Origin: Sva-07 sp963743825 | Lineage (GTDB): Bacteria; Actinomycetota; Acidimicrobiia; Acidimicrobiales; Ilumatobacteraceae | Direction: 5' to 3' | NCBI GenBank assembly: GCA_963743825.1 | Contig: CAVURC010000015.1 | Coordinates: forward strand, 124,001 to 188,000 | DNA length: 64,000 bases | In this document: positions 50,092 through 59,170 of the stretch, piece by piece | Layout of the letters: each line of letters opens with the position of its first letter | Numbering within the stretch: the stretch's first letter is position 1 | Made by a program: the position numbers and the translations under genes | Notes under the pieces: generated by a model | What the model saw: only the letters and a program-made list of their open reading frames with translations | Database searches by the model: none | What the model was told of the DNA's origin: nothing

Positions 50092-50129
50092 GAGACGCGG
50101 GGTCTGACGTGCGTCTGACCCGGCGTCTC
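50092..50129 (-). terminator. Hairpin between ugpB-like gene and cyclophilin gene
   Basis: GAGACGC (50092-50098) pairs with GCGTCTC (50123-50129), and inside it GGGTC pairs with GACCC. It immediately follows the stop of the minus-strand solute-binding protein gene. It shares the string GAGACGCGG...CGTCTC with the hairpin at 39791-39816, so the two form a small repeat type. Confidence 0.55.
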
Positions 50130-50131
50130 GA

Positions 50132-51646
50132 TCAGTTGCGGTCGTTGTAGCTCGCAATGAGCAGATTGCTGGCGTCGGCGGCCTCGGTCAGCGCGGTCTG
50201 CGGGTCGGCACCGTCGAAGATCGCCGCCATTGCCCGCGACGTCTCGGCGCGGACCTCACGCTGCGGGCCGAGGACCGGAGCGTTGGCCGTGTCGTCGTTG
50301 ATGCCCGACAGCAGCTGATCGTACGGGACCGCGAATCGCGGGTCGGTTGCGTACGTCGTTGCGAGAGGTTCGAGGTCGAGGGCATCGGTGCGCACCGGCA
50401 CATAGCCCGTTGCTGCGGCCCACTGCGACTGCGATTCGGGCCGCAGCAGGAACGAGATGAAGTCCCACGCCGCGGCGGTCTCCTCCGGCGACTTGTCGGC
50501 CACGATCCACAACGACGCGCCGCCGACCTGCACCTGCGGCGTCTCGCCCGGGCCCGGCATCGGGCCCACCCCGATGTCGCCGGGGCCGAGGTCGGGAACC
50601 AGCCCGCCGCCGAGCGCGGCGATCACACTGCCGAGCGCCGCCGACGTCGCCATCGTCATCGCCCCCGGCGCATTCGGGTCGGCCAGCTTGAAGAAGGCAT
50701 CCTGACCGCCCGGGTTGTCGCCGACCGTCATGGCCAGGCCGTCATTGATCATCGTCTGCAGGAACGTGGTCAGCTCGACGCCGAGTTCGTTGTCGAACAG
50801 CACCTCGGTCGCCGGCGCGGTCCGTCCGTTGCCATTGTCGGCGAACGGCTCGCCCGCACGACCGAACCACTGCTCGAGGAACCAGCCACCGCCCGAATCC
50901 GGACCCGAGTCGAGCACCAACGCCACCGGCGCTGCGCCCGACGACACGATCTGCTCCGAGGCCGCACGCAGTTCTTCGAGGCTCACCGGCGGATCGTCAG
51001 GATCGAGACCGGCCGCTTCGAACATCTTGCGGTTGTAGTAGAGGACCGGGTTCGACACGTTGAAGGGCATGCCGCGCTGGACCCCCTCGTACTGGTATGC
51101 CGTGAGTGTCCGCGGGACGAACGTGGAGGTGTCGAATCCACTCGATTCGAGGCACGCCTCCGCGGGCACGGTCGTGCCCGAGTCGGCGATCGAGCGCAGC
51201 GTGTACTCCGGGAGCTGCACCATCGTCGGCCGACTGGCTCTGGCTGGCGTTGATGTACTTGTCGATCAGCGATTCGTAACCGGTCTGGTTCTGCAGCTCG
51301 ACACGGACCTTGTCCTGGCTCGCGTTGTACTCGTCGGTGAGTGCGATCAGGGGCGGTTCGAGGTCGTTCGCCATCGCGTGCCAGAACACGACATCGATCG
51401 GACCGTCGGCGCTGTCGAGCGCCTCGGTCGGGCACGGCGCGAGATCGGCCAGCGGTGCGACGGTGGTCGTCGGCATCGCTGTGGAGTCCGCAACTCGGTA
51501 CCGGTGCCGGCATCGGGGGTGGTCTCGGCGGGCGCGGGAGTGGTTGCGTCGTCGCCCACTTCGAGCGCCGACTCGCCCGACGAACAGGCCGCGACGCCGA
51601 CTCCGGCGACGACGAGCAGCGGAAGGAACCGTCGAGAGGGGAACAT
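50132..51646 (-). CDS. ugpB: ABC extracellular solute-binding protein, UgpB-like (two frameshifts)
   Basis: About 505 codons. It starts MFPSRRFLPLLVVAGVGVAACSSGE, a lipoprotein signal (lipobox VAAC), at ATG 51646. The next segment has IDVVFWHAMANDLEPPLIALTDEYNASQDKV, typical of UgpB-like glycerol-3-phosphate/sugar binders, and the main segment MVQLPEYTLRSIADSG and GMPFNVSNPVLYYNRKMF completes the domain. One base seems missing near 51,480 and one extra is present near 51,226; the net length stays a multiple of three. The two permease genes lie directly upstream. Confidence 0.82.
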
Positions 51647-51651
51647 GGTGA

Positions 51652-52575
51652 TCAGCCTTTCACGGCGCCGGCGGTCAGGCCGCGCACCAGTTGACGTTGG
51701 AAGACGAGCAGAACGATGACGACCGGAATGGCGGCAACCACCGTGCCGGCCATCACCAGGTTGGGTTGGTCGAGGTTCGACTTGGAGAGCACGCGCAGAC
51801 CCGACTGCACCGTGTTCATGTCGGTCTCGTTGATGATCAGGTTCGGCCACAGGTACTGATTCCAGGCGCCGAGGAAACCGAAGAGCGCGAGGGCGCCGAG
51901 CGTGGGTCGCACCAGTGGCACGGCGACGTACCACAGGAACCCGAGGTGGCCGACACCGTCGATGGCTGCCGCGTCGCGCAGATCGCGCGGCAGCGTCAGG
52001 AACACCTGACGCATGAGGAACACGCCGAACGCCGTCGCGAGAAACGGCACCGCCAGGCCGATGTAGGAGTTCGACCAACCGAGCCCGTCCACGGTGTCGA
52101 AGTTGACCACGAGCGTCGCTTCGAGCGGCACGAGCAGCGTCGCGATGAACAGCACGAAGAACACGTTGCGGCCCGGGAAGTCCAAGAACGCGAAGGCGTA
52201 TGCAGCGAGCACGGCCGACACCACTTGGAACACGGTGACGATGACGGCGACCACCAACGAGTTGAAGAGGTACCGGCCGAGATGGCCGGTCGTCCATGCA
52301 TCGACGATCACGTCGAACGTGAACGGGCCCGGCAGCAGCGGATGGTCGAAGAACGCATCAGCCGGCTTGAAGGCCGCGATGACCGTCGTGTAGATCGGGA
52401 ACAGCACGATGAACGAGACCACTGCCAGCAGGAAGTAGCGGCCCGCCCGCCGCCAGCCGGTCGGAGCGTCGAAGTCGGTGCCCCGCCGTCGCATCCGTCC
52501 ATCGTGCGCCGGCTCGACCGCGGCGTTCACCGTCGACACGGCAACGTCGACGGCAGGCGGCAGGTCAGCTGCCAT
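51652..52575 (-). CDS. ugpE: ABC sugar/glycerol-3-phosphate importer permease, UgpE/MalG type
   Basis: A 307-residue permease with a 35-residue cytoplasmic N-terminal extension and six TM helices. The EAA loop appears as DLRDAAAIDGVGHLGFLWYVAVPLVRPTLG. FSHS-like ends (VVIVLLVFQRQLVRGLTAGAVKG) are classic for this subunit. It overlaps the upstream permease by 11 bases, and the binding-protein gene follows 5 bases after its stop. No ATPase gene is in the operon, so it presumably shares a UgpC/MsiK-type ATPase coded elsewhere. Confidence 0.88.
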   Translation of the reverse strand: MAADLPPAVDVAVSTVNAAVEPAHDGRMRRRGTDFDAPTGWRRAGRYFLLAVVSFIVLFPIYTTVIAAFKPADAFFDHPLLPGPFTFDVIVDAWTTGHLGRYLFNSLVVAVIVTVFQVVSAVLAAYAFAFLDFPGRNVFFVLFIATLLVPLEATLVVNFDTVDGLGWSNSYIGLAVPFLATAFGVFLMRQVFLTLPRDLRDAAAIDGVGHLGFLWYVAVPLVRPTLGALALFGFLGAWNQYLWPNLIINETDMNTVQSGLRVLSKSNLDQPNLVMAGTVVAAIPVVIVLLVFQRQLVRGLTAGAVKG

Positions 52576-53488
52576 AGTGCACCCGCCGTCCGATGACGCG
52601 CAGCTGGATCGCCGACAACAGCAGCAGCACGAAGAAGAGCAACACCGCTGCGCCGGCCTGCAGACCGGCGTCGTTGCGGATCGGTGAGTTCTGGCCGTAC
52701 ACGAAGTACGTGATGGTGGTCGTCGAGTCCTGCGGCTGTGGCCCGCCGTCGGTCAGCAGGTCGACCTCGCCGTACATCTGGAATGCCCGTGTGGTCAGCA
52801 CGATCATCACGAACAGCAACGTCGGCCCGAGCATCGGAACCGTGATCGACCAGAAGCGTCGGATCCCGCCGGCGCCATCGACCGCCGCTGCCTCGTAGAA
52901 GTCGCGTGGGATCCCTTGCAGGCCGGCGGTGACGAGGATGAACGTGAAGCCCAGACCCGCCCACACACTCGACAGCGCCACTGCGGTCAGCGCAGTTCCG
53001 GGATCCTGCAGCCAGCCCGGATCCTTCACCGAGGGGAACAGCGAATTGAACCAGCTGACGTTGGCGAGTGCGCCGATCGACGGTTGCAGCAGGAACAGCC
53101 ACATCAGGCTCGCCACGGCGACCGACGTGGCAACGGTCGAGGAGAAGATGGCACGGAACACTCCCATCCCGCGCAGGTACTTGTCGGCGAGCACCGCCAG
53201 ACCCACCCCGAGGACCAGACCGAGCGGCACCGTGATGAGTGCGAACTTCGCGGTCACCACCAGCGCGTTCTGGAATTCGGTCGAGCGGAAGATGTCGACG
53301 TACTGCCCGAACCCTTGCGAGCGACAGTTCGAGCCGAAGTTGTCGCATCGCTGCTGGCCGAGCCACACCGCCCGTCCGAGCGGGTAGAGCACGAACACGC
53401 CGAGGATGAACGCCGACGGCGCGAGCATCGCCATCGCGAGCGGGAAGTCCCTCCACCGCGATCGCTGCTGACGGTCGTCACGTTCCAC
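52565..53488 (-). CDS. ugpA: ABC sugar/glycerol-3-phosphate importer permease, UgpA/MalF type
   Basis: A 307-residue permease, first gene of the importer operon. TM segments include FPLAMAMLAPSAFILGVFVLYPLG and VTAKFALITVPLGLVLGVGLAVL; the EAA loop is IPRDFYEAAAVDGAGGIRRFWSITVPMLGPT. A Cys pair (QRCDNFGSNCRSQG) lies in the first outside loop, a frequent feature in actinobacterial members. Its start faces the small DksA-like gene across about 110 bases, where the operon promoter probably lies. Confidence 0.88.
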   Translation of the reverse strand: MERDDRQQRSRWRDFPLAMAMLAPSAFILGVFVLYPLGRAVWLGQQRCDNFGSNCRSQGFGQYVDIFRSTEFQNALVVTAKFALITVPLGLVLGVGLAVLADKYLRGMGVFRAIFSSTVATSVAVASLMWLFLLQPSIGALANVSWFNSLFPSVKDPGWLQDPGTALTAVALSSVWAGLGFTFILVTAGLQGIPRDFYEAAAVDGAGGIRRFWSITVPMLGPTLLFVMIVLTTRAFQMYGEVDLLTDGGPQPQDSTTTITYFVYGQNSPIRNDAGLQAGAAVLLFFVLLLLSAIQLRVIGRRVHYGS

Positions 53489-53605
53489 ACTCGAACCCTA
53501 TTTCCACTGGCCGAGTCGCACCCGATCCCGTCGTGCGACAGTCGGCCGGCGTTCATCACCGGGTGGCCGCGGGCGCGGTGGCCGCAGCCGACTACCGTGA
53601 CCGAC

Positions 53606-53785
53606 GTGAGCGAGATTCCCGACGAGCAGCCACCAGTCGACCTCGACGCCGTCGAGCATGATCTGACGGCGGTCGAAGTGGCGCTGAACCGCCTGGCCGA
53701 CGGCACCTACTGGACCGACGAGGTCACCGGTCAGCCGATCCCGGAACACGTGCTCGTCGACAACCCACTCGCCCGGCGCGCCTGA
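53606..53785 (+). CDS. Small conserved protein, TraR/DksA-tail-like
   Basis: A 59-residue acidic protein from the GTG at 53606 (53597 also possible). It reads DLDAVEHDLTAVEVALNRLADGTYWTDEVTGQPIPEHVL. The LxRLxDGTY-x-x-D/E pattern matches the C-terminal part of DksA/TraR-like proteins, but the zinc Cys residues are absent. Its stop overlaps the ABC1 kinase start as TGATG, so they are translationally coupled. Confidence 0.65.
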   Translation: MSEIPDEQPPVDLDAVEHDLTAVEVALNRLADGTYWTDEVTGQPIPEHVLVDNPLARRA

Positions 53786-55242
53786 TGCAGAAGAAGGCCG
53801 TCGCCTCCATCGCATCGATCATCGCGCTCGCCGCCGGCCTCGCAGCCGCTGCGCAGAAGGCGAAGGAGTCGCCGCTCACCAGCCGGTTCAACCGTTCGGC
53901 ACGCGTGTGGAAGCTGTCGGCGCGCAACACGGCTCGCTTCGCCGTGTCACGTGTCCGTGGCATCGGGTCGGCCGAGGAGCGGCGGGCGCAGCTCGACGAA
54001 CAGTTCGCCATCCGCACCGCCGAGGACGTCGCCAAGGAACTGGGCGAGATGAAGGGCGTGCTCATGAAGGCGGGCCAGCTCATCAGCTTCATCTTCGAGG
54101 CACTCCCCGACGAGGCGCAGGAAGCGCTCGCCACCCTGCAGTCCGACGCCGCACCGATGGCACCGACCCTCGCCGCCAACGTGGTGAAGGGCGACTTCGG
54201 CAAACCGCCGGAGCGGCTCTTCCTCGACTGGTCGGACATGCCCGTGGCTGCTGCATCGATCGGCCAGGTCCATCGGGCAATCACCCACGACGGTCGCGAT
54301 GTCGCGGTGAAGGTGCAGTACCCGGGCGTGCACGAGGCAATCGAGAGCGACCTCGACGCCGCCGAGGTGATGTACGCGATGTTCTCGTCGATGATGCTCA
54401 AGGGGCTCGACGCCAAGGGGCTCGTCGACGAGCTGCGCGACCGGATGCGCGAGGAGCTCGACTACTCGATCGAAGCCGGCAACGTCGCCGAGTTCGAAGC
54501 CCGGTTCCAGGGCCATCCATGGGTGAGGATTCCCAAGCTGGTGCCCGAGTTGTGCAGCGCCCGGGTGCTGACCACCGAATGGATCGACGGCATGACGTTC
54601 GATCAGTTCCGCAAGAACGCATCGTCTGCAACCAAGCAGCGCTCTGCGGAGGTCATCTGGCGATTCGCGCAGGGCGCGATCATGCGCCACGGGATCTTCA
54701 ACGGCGACCCCCATCCCGGCAACTACAAGTTCCACCACGACGGCAGCGTCTCGTTCCTCGACTACGGGCTCGTGAAGCGCTGGTCGCCGGGCGAATGGGA
54801 ATCGCTGCGCCCGACCGTCGACGCGATCATCATCGACCGCGACCCCGACCAGCTCGTCGCGGCCATGGTCGAATCGAACTTCCTCCCCGCGAACCATGGC
54901 CTCGAGCCCGCCCTCGTGTACGACTACGTGTCGAGCCCGTACATCCCCTACCTCACCGACGAGTTCACGTTCACCCGTGACTGGATGCGTGAGACGATCG
55001 GGAAGATCTTCGACGTGCAAGGCCCACACGCCCCGGTGATCGAGCAGCTCAACATGCCGTCGAGCTTCGTGATCCTCGACCGTGTGGTGTGGGGTGTGAG
55101 CGCCATCCTCGGCAAGCTCGAAGCGACCGGCCCATGGCGCGGCATGCTCCTCGAATACATCGCCGACGGCGCGCCCGCCACCGAACTCGGTGCCTCCGAA
55201 GCCGCCTGGGCCGCCGGTCGCCCTCACACCCCCGAGCGATGA
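53785..55242 (+). CDS. ABC1/AarF (UbiB-like) atypical kinase
   Basis: A 485-residue protein of the ABC1 family. Family motifs are LGEMKGVLMKAGQLISF (KxGQ), PVAAASIGQVHRA (Ala-rich loop replacing the usual glycine loop), VAVKVQYPG (VAVKVQ Lys), EELDYSIEAGN, FNGDPHPGNY (catalytic loop) and FLDYGLVKR (metal-binding DYG where DFG is usual). Members are tied to isoprenoid quinone biosynthesis or lipid metabolism. The N-terminus has a short hydrophobic stretch (IASIIALAAGLAAAA) that may anchor it to the membrane. Confidence 0.88.
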   Translation: MQKKAVASIASIIALAAGLAAAAQKAKESPLTSRFNRSARVWKLSARNTARFAVSRVRGIGSAEERRAQLDEQFAIRTAEDVAKELGEMKGVLMKAGQLISFIFEALPDEAQEALATLQSDAAPMAPTLAANVVKGDFGKPPERLFLDWSDMPVAAASIGQVHRAITHDGRDVAVKVQYPGVHEAIESDLDAAEVMYAMFSSMMLKGLDAKGLVDELRDRMREELDYSIEAGNVAEFEARFQGHPWVRIPKLVPELCSARVLTTEWIDGMTFDQFRKNASSATKQRSAEVIWRFAQGAIMRHGIFNGDPHPGNYKFHHDGSVSFLDYGLVKRWSPGEWESLRPTVDAIIIDRDPDQLVAAMVESNFLPANHGLEPALVYDYVSSPYIPYLTDEFTFTRDWMRETIGKIFDVQGPHAPVIEQLNMPSSFVILDRVVWGVSAILGKLEATGPWRGMLLEYIADGAPATELGASEAAWAAGRPHTPER

Positions 55243-55325
55243 GCGATTCGGGCGCACCCCTCGCGCCACGATCTCATCGCTGTCCGGTCGGAGGGGTGGG
55301 TCACACGTTCGGTAGCGTCGCGGCG

Positions 55326-56022
55326 ATGACGGACACGACGCAGACCGAGTCGACCGCACGGGCACCGTTCGCGCCATGGGACCGGCGCGACATCCCCGGG
55401 GTCGTTCAGTGTGGACGACACCGCTCGACGCGTCGGCAACTACAAGTGGACCGAGATGAAGCTGTTCGAGGCGCTCGGTGGCTGGGTCGCCACCGTGCCC
55501 GAACTCGACGTCAAGATGCGCTTCGGGACGCACTGCTACCACCACGCCTGGCACGCCGACCTGTGGCACAAGCGCCTTCCCGAGCTGCGCGAGATGAAGC
55601 CCGAACGGCTCACCGTGCCGGCCAACGACGCGATGGAACGATTCATCGCCGCAATGACCGAACCCGAGGCGCCCGAGCTCACGATCGAGAAACTCGTCGG
55701 CGTCTATCGGGTGCTGATCCCACGCTTCATCGCGGCCTACACGTACCACCGCAACAACACGAGCGAGATCACGGACGCACCGACGATCCGCTCGATCAAC
55801 TTCATCCTGCAAGACGAGTTCGACGACTGGCGCGACGGTGAGATGCTGTTGCAGTCGCTGATCACCACGCCGCAGCACGTCGAGCGCGCCGCGCACCACC
55901 AGGCCCGTCTCGAAGCACTCATGGTGGAGGCCGGCGGTATCACCGGATTCGATAGCATCGGCATGGGGACACACACGAGCACCACCACGACCACTGGCAC
56001 GACAACTGAGGGGGGCGCCTGA
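55326..56022 (+). CDS. Putative ferritin-like protein with Thr-rich tail (one frameshift)
   Basis: About 232 residues. It starts MTDTTQTESTARAPFAPWDRRDIPG and, after one extra G near 55,398-55,401, continues SFSVDDTARRVGNYKWTEMKLFEALGGW. The central part (RFGTHCYHHAWHADLWHKRLPEL, later FILQDEFDDWRDGEML) is helical and rich in His, Glu and Asp, suggesting a four-helix ferritin-like bundle, but I cannot place a complete diiron site. The end THTSTTTTTGTTTEGGA is low-complexity. It overlaps the next gene as TGATG, and both gene products may act together. Confidence 0.6.
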
Positions 56023-56892
56023 TGCGTCAGTTCTTTCCGGTAGAAGACCTTGCCCGAGACGAGCGGTTCGTGCAGACGAACATGGCCGAACGCATGAAGG
56101 ACGGCCGTACGGTGCTCGACATCAAGGAGTCGTCGGCCAAGAGTCGCGGCGCCTCCAAGCGCCTCACGCCCGACCGTCATGATGCGTCCGACGCGGCCCG
56201 CGGGTCTGATGCACGGCATCATGGTCGGCGAGATCCAGGCGCTCGAAGGCGCCGGTCGAACCGCCCACGACTTCGCAGCGGGCGACGGCACCAACGACAC
56301 GATCCCCTTCGAGCTCAAGCTCGACATGGCCCGCCAGGCCTGGGACGAAGCTCGCCACGTGGAGATCAGCGCCAAGTTGTCCGACTGGATGGGCACCGAA
56401 CTCGGCGAGTTCGCCGAGAACACCGTGCTGTTCGAGGCAGCCTGCTCGAACGACCCGATCCTGCGCCTCGCCGGCGTCAACCGGGCGCTCGAAGGTCTCG
56501 CTATCGACGTGTTCACCCAGATGAAGGAATTCGGCGACATCGCCGGCGACCCCTACCTCGAGTTCTGCGAAGACTGGATGCTCGCCGACGAGGTCACCCA
56601 CGTGAAGATGGGTTCCGACTGGCTCCGCAAGGTCACGGCGAACGATCCCGATCGTCGTACCAAGGCGCTCGAGTTCCAGCAGGTCGTCGACAAGCTGTTC
56701 AGCTTCGGAGGCGCCCGTGGCGAGAGCGCCGAGAGTTCCTTCAGCCTCGCCCGCCGGTTCCGTGAGCTCGCCGGCTTCACCGACGACGAGGTCGACATCA
56801 TTTCGGAGATGGACAGCGAGGCGCTCGAGGAGCGTCGCGCCCAGGTCATCGCCTACCGCGAGAGGGTCGGCGCCGACCACGTTCCGGCCTGA
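56022..56892 (+). CDS. Ferritin-like (DUF455-type) protein (one frameshift)
   Basis: About 290 residues. The first frame gives MRQFFPVEDLARDERFVQTNMAERMKDG; after one extra G near 56,172 it continues TVMMRPTRPAGLMHGIMVGEIQALEGAGRTAHDF. Metal-ligand style motifs are GEIQALEGAGRTAHDF, WDEARHVEIS and DEVTHVKMG, each with E-x-x-H type pairs as in diiron ferritin-like proteins of the DUF455 type. The function is unknown; relatives act as tRNA or metabolite hydroxylases or in iron handling. The start codon overlaps the previous stop. Confidence 0.78.
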
Positions 56893-56903
56893 CGGAGCCT
56901 GCG

Positions 56904-57479
56904 ATGAGTGACGTGTCGACGGCCCACCTCTCGACGGGCAAGGTCACGGTCTCGCCCGCCGAATTCACGTTCGTCAAGTACGAGGCGACCGTGATCGCCG
57001 AGATCGTCGCAGAGCTCGCGGCATTGTTCGAGATCTCCAATCCGATCAAGGTGATCGTCGACGAGACCACTCCCCTGGCCAAGCTCTCGGAGGAACTCGA
57101 CGGCACGTCGTCGGATGCGACCATCACACTGCACGCCGAGAGCGGGGCGTTGGAGGATCGCAAGCATCCGATGTCGTTCAGCGCCACCGGCGCCCGCGAG
57201 TCGTTCGGGCGCATCCTGCTACGCGCGCACGACCGTCTCCGTCCCGACTTCGCGGAGGTGCCGGCGGACGTCGACCTGACCCTCGAGGAGAACGCAGCGT
57301 GGGACACCTACTGCGTGGGTCGCTTGGCCCGCCTCGGCGTCGAGACCAACCAACAGCGGTGGCGCTACAACCACCGCAACCGTTACGGCTTCGCCGACGG
57401 TGTCGATGCCGCGTTCGACGCGCTGTGGAACGCCGACGATCTCAGCTGGTCGGCCGTGCTCGACATCGCCCGCAGCTGA
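56904..57479 (+). CDS. Hypothetical protein, 191 residues, in ferritin-like cluster
   Basis: Starts at ATG 56904, 12 bases after the ferritin-like gene. It reads KVTVSPAEFTFVKYEATVIAEIVAELAALFEI, then IKVIVDETTPLAKLS, then FGRILLRAHDRLRPDF and ends WSAVLDIARS. The mix of a beta-rich N-terminal half with a helical end and YNHRNRYGFADGVDAAFDALW is not one I recognise. Location and spacing suggest it belongs to one transcript with the two ferritin-like genes. Confidence 0.7.
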   Translation: MSDVSTAHLSTGKVTVSPAEFTFVKYEATVIAEIVAELAALFEISNPIKVIVDETTPLAKLSEELDGTSSDATITLHAESGALEDRKHPMSFSATGARESFGRILLRAHDRLRPDFAEVPADVDLTLEENAAWDTYCVGRLARLGVETNQQRWRYNHRNRYGFADGVDAAFDALWNADDLSWSAVLDIARS

Positions 57480-57496
57480 CGTCGTAGTCTGCGCGA

Positions 57497-57916
57497 ATGG
57501 TGCAACTCCCGCCGTCCGCTGTCGAACTGATCGAGGCGGGGACGAACGCTCACCTGGTGACGTTGAATCCCGACGGCAGTCCACAGGTGTCGTTGATCTG
57601 GCTCGGCGTCGATGCCGGAGAATTGGTCGCCGGCCATCTCCGGTTCCACCGCAAGCTGCGCAACGTCGAGCATGACGATCGGGTGGTCGTGTCGTTCGAG
57701 GGGCCCGGCCACAATCAACTGGGGCTCAGCGACTACCTCGTCGTCCACGGCACCGCCCGTGTCGTCGAGGGTGGAGCGAATGAACTGCTGGCCACGCTGG
57801 CGCCGCGATTTCTCGGTCCCGGTGTCGTCTTCCCACCCGAAGGCGCACCGGACGGATGGGTACTGCGCATCACGCCGACGCGCATCGGTGGCAGCGGTCC
57901 CTGGTTGACCGCGTAG
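57497..57916 (+). CDS. PPOX-class F420-dependent enzyme
   Basis: A 139-residue split-barrel flavin/F420-binding protein. It reads AHLVTLNPDGSPQVSLIWLGVDAGELVAGHL, then RKLRNVEHDDRVVVSFEGPG and LVVHGTARVVEGG, all standard for the PPOX F420-dependent class (Pfam Putative_PNPOx). Members reduce or oxidise small substrates with F420. It lies 17 bases after the previous gene and 11 bases before the convergent P450 stop. Confidence 0.87.
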   Translation: MVQLPPSAVELIEAGTNAHLVTLNPDGSPQVSLIWLGVDAGELVAGHLRFHRKLRNVEHDDRVVVSFEGPGHNQLGLSDYLVVHGTARVVEGGANELLATLAPRFLGPGVVFPPEGAPDGWVLRITPTRIGGSGPWLTA

Positions 57917-57927
57917 TACCTCCGGGG

Positions 57928-59148
57928 TCAGTCGACTGCGACCGGGAGGTGCTCGAGCCCGCGCAGGTTGATCCGTCCGTTCCATTCGGGGTCACCGGCG
58001 AGTCTGGCGTTCGGGAAGCGGCGGACGAACGTGCCGATCGCCACCTGCGCTTCGAGGCGGGCGAGCGACGCACCGAGGCAGTAGTGGATACCGCTGCCGA
58101 ACGAGACGTGCTGCGCGGCCCCCTCGCGGACGATGTCGAGGTCGTCGGCCGTCGGTCCCCACTTCTCCGGATCACGGTTGGCCGACGCCAAGCCGGTGAG
58201 GACGAACATGCCCTTCGGAATCGTCTTGTCACGGATCGTGATGTCGTGCAGGACCACACGTCGTGACATCTGCACCGGGCTGACGAATCGCAGGAGCTCG
58301 TCGATGGCGTTGGCGTCGAGCGACGGATCGTCGCGGAGCATCGCGAGCTGGTCGGGGTGCCGGAGGAGTTCGTAGATGCCGGTGCCGATGAGGTTCACGG
58401 TGGTCTCGTGGCCGGCGATGAACAGCAACACCACCTGGTCGCGCAACTCGATCGACGACAGACGATCGCCGTCCTCCTCTGCGGCGATCAGCGCGCTGAG
58501 CAGGTCGTCCGCCGGGTGGTCGCGCTTCCACGCGATGACCTGATCGATGTGGGCTTCCATCTCCCGCGACCCTTCGATCGCAGCGACGATCTCGTCGTCG
58601 GAGATGATCGGGTCGAGCGTCTTCACCACTGCGCCCGACCAGGCGGCGATCTGCTCCTTGTCGGCGTCGGGCATGCCGAGCATCTCGGAGATCACGTCGA
58701 ACGGCAGCGGGAAGGCGAGCTCGGTGACCACGTCGCCGGTGCCGCGCTCGGCCATCGGGTCGAGCATCGCGTCGACCAGTTGCTGGACCCGCGGTCGCAG
58801 CGCCTCGATCGACGAGGGCGTGAAGGCCTTGCTCACGAGTCGGCGCAGGCGCGTGTGGTCGGGTGGGTCGGCGTTGAGCATGCTCGTGGACCGCTCGAAC
58901 TCGGCGCCGGCAGCGGCCTCGAACATCGCCAACCGCTTCTGGTCGAAGACCTCGATCTTGTCGTCGCTCACACTCATCGACGGATCGCGCAGGATGCGGG
59001 ACACGTCGTCGTAGCGGAACAGCAGCCACTGGTTGAGCAACGTCAGGTGGACCGGGTCGTGCTCACGCATCTCCGCGAAGTGCGTGTACGGATCTTCGAT
59101 GTAGCCCGGCTGGAGGGGGTTGAAGAAGCGCGGTGAGACGTCCGTCAT
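57928..59148 (-). CDS. Cytochrome P450
   Basis: A 406-residue class I bacterial P450. The I-helix motif is AGHETT (near residue 245), the K-helix ExxR is within IDELLRFVSP, and the heme-ligand loop is FGSGIHYCLGASLAR (near 350) with the proximal Cys. Full-length and in frame. No ferredoxin or reductase gene lies next to it. It is divergent from the epoxide hydrolase with only 22 bases between the starts, so they probably share a promoter region and may act in one pathway of epoxide or hydroxyl metabolism. Confidence 0.93.
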   Translation of the reverse strand: MTDVSPRFFNPLQPGYIEDPYTHFAEMREHDPVHLTLLNQWLLFRYDDVSRILRDPSMSVSDDKIEVFDQKRLAMFEAAAGAEFERSTSMLNADPPDHTRLRRLVSKAFTPSSIEALRPRVQQLVDAMLDPMAERGTGDVVTELAFPLPFDVISEMLGMPDADKEQIAAWSGAVVKTLDPIISDDEIVAAIEGSREMEAHIDQVIAWKRDHPADDLLSALIAAEEDGDRLSSIELRDQVVLLFIAGHETTVNLIGTGIYELLRHPDQLAMLRDDPSLDANAIDELLRFVSPVQMSRRVVLHDITIRDKTIPKGMFVLTGLASANRDPEKWGPTADDLDIVREGAAQHVSFGSGIHYCLGASLARLEAQVAIGTFVRRFPNARLAGDPEWNGRINLRGLEHLPVAVD

Positions 59149-59170
59149 CGGGCAAGCCTAATGTCGCCCC

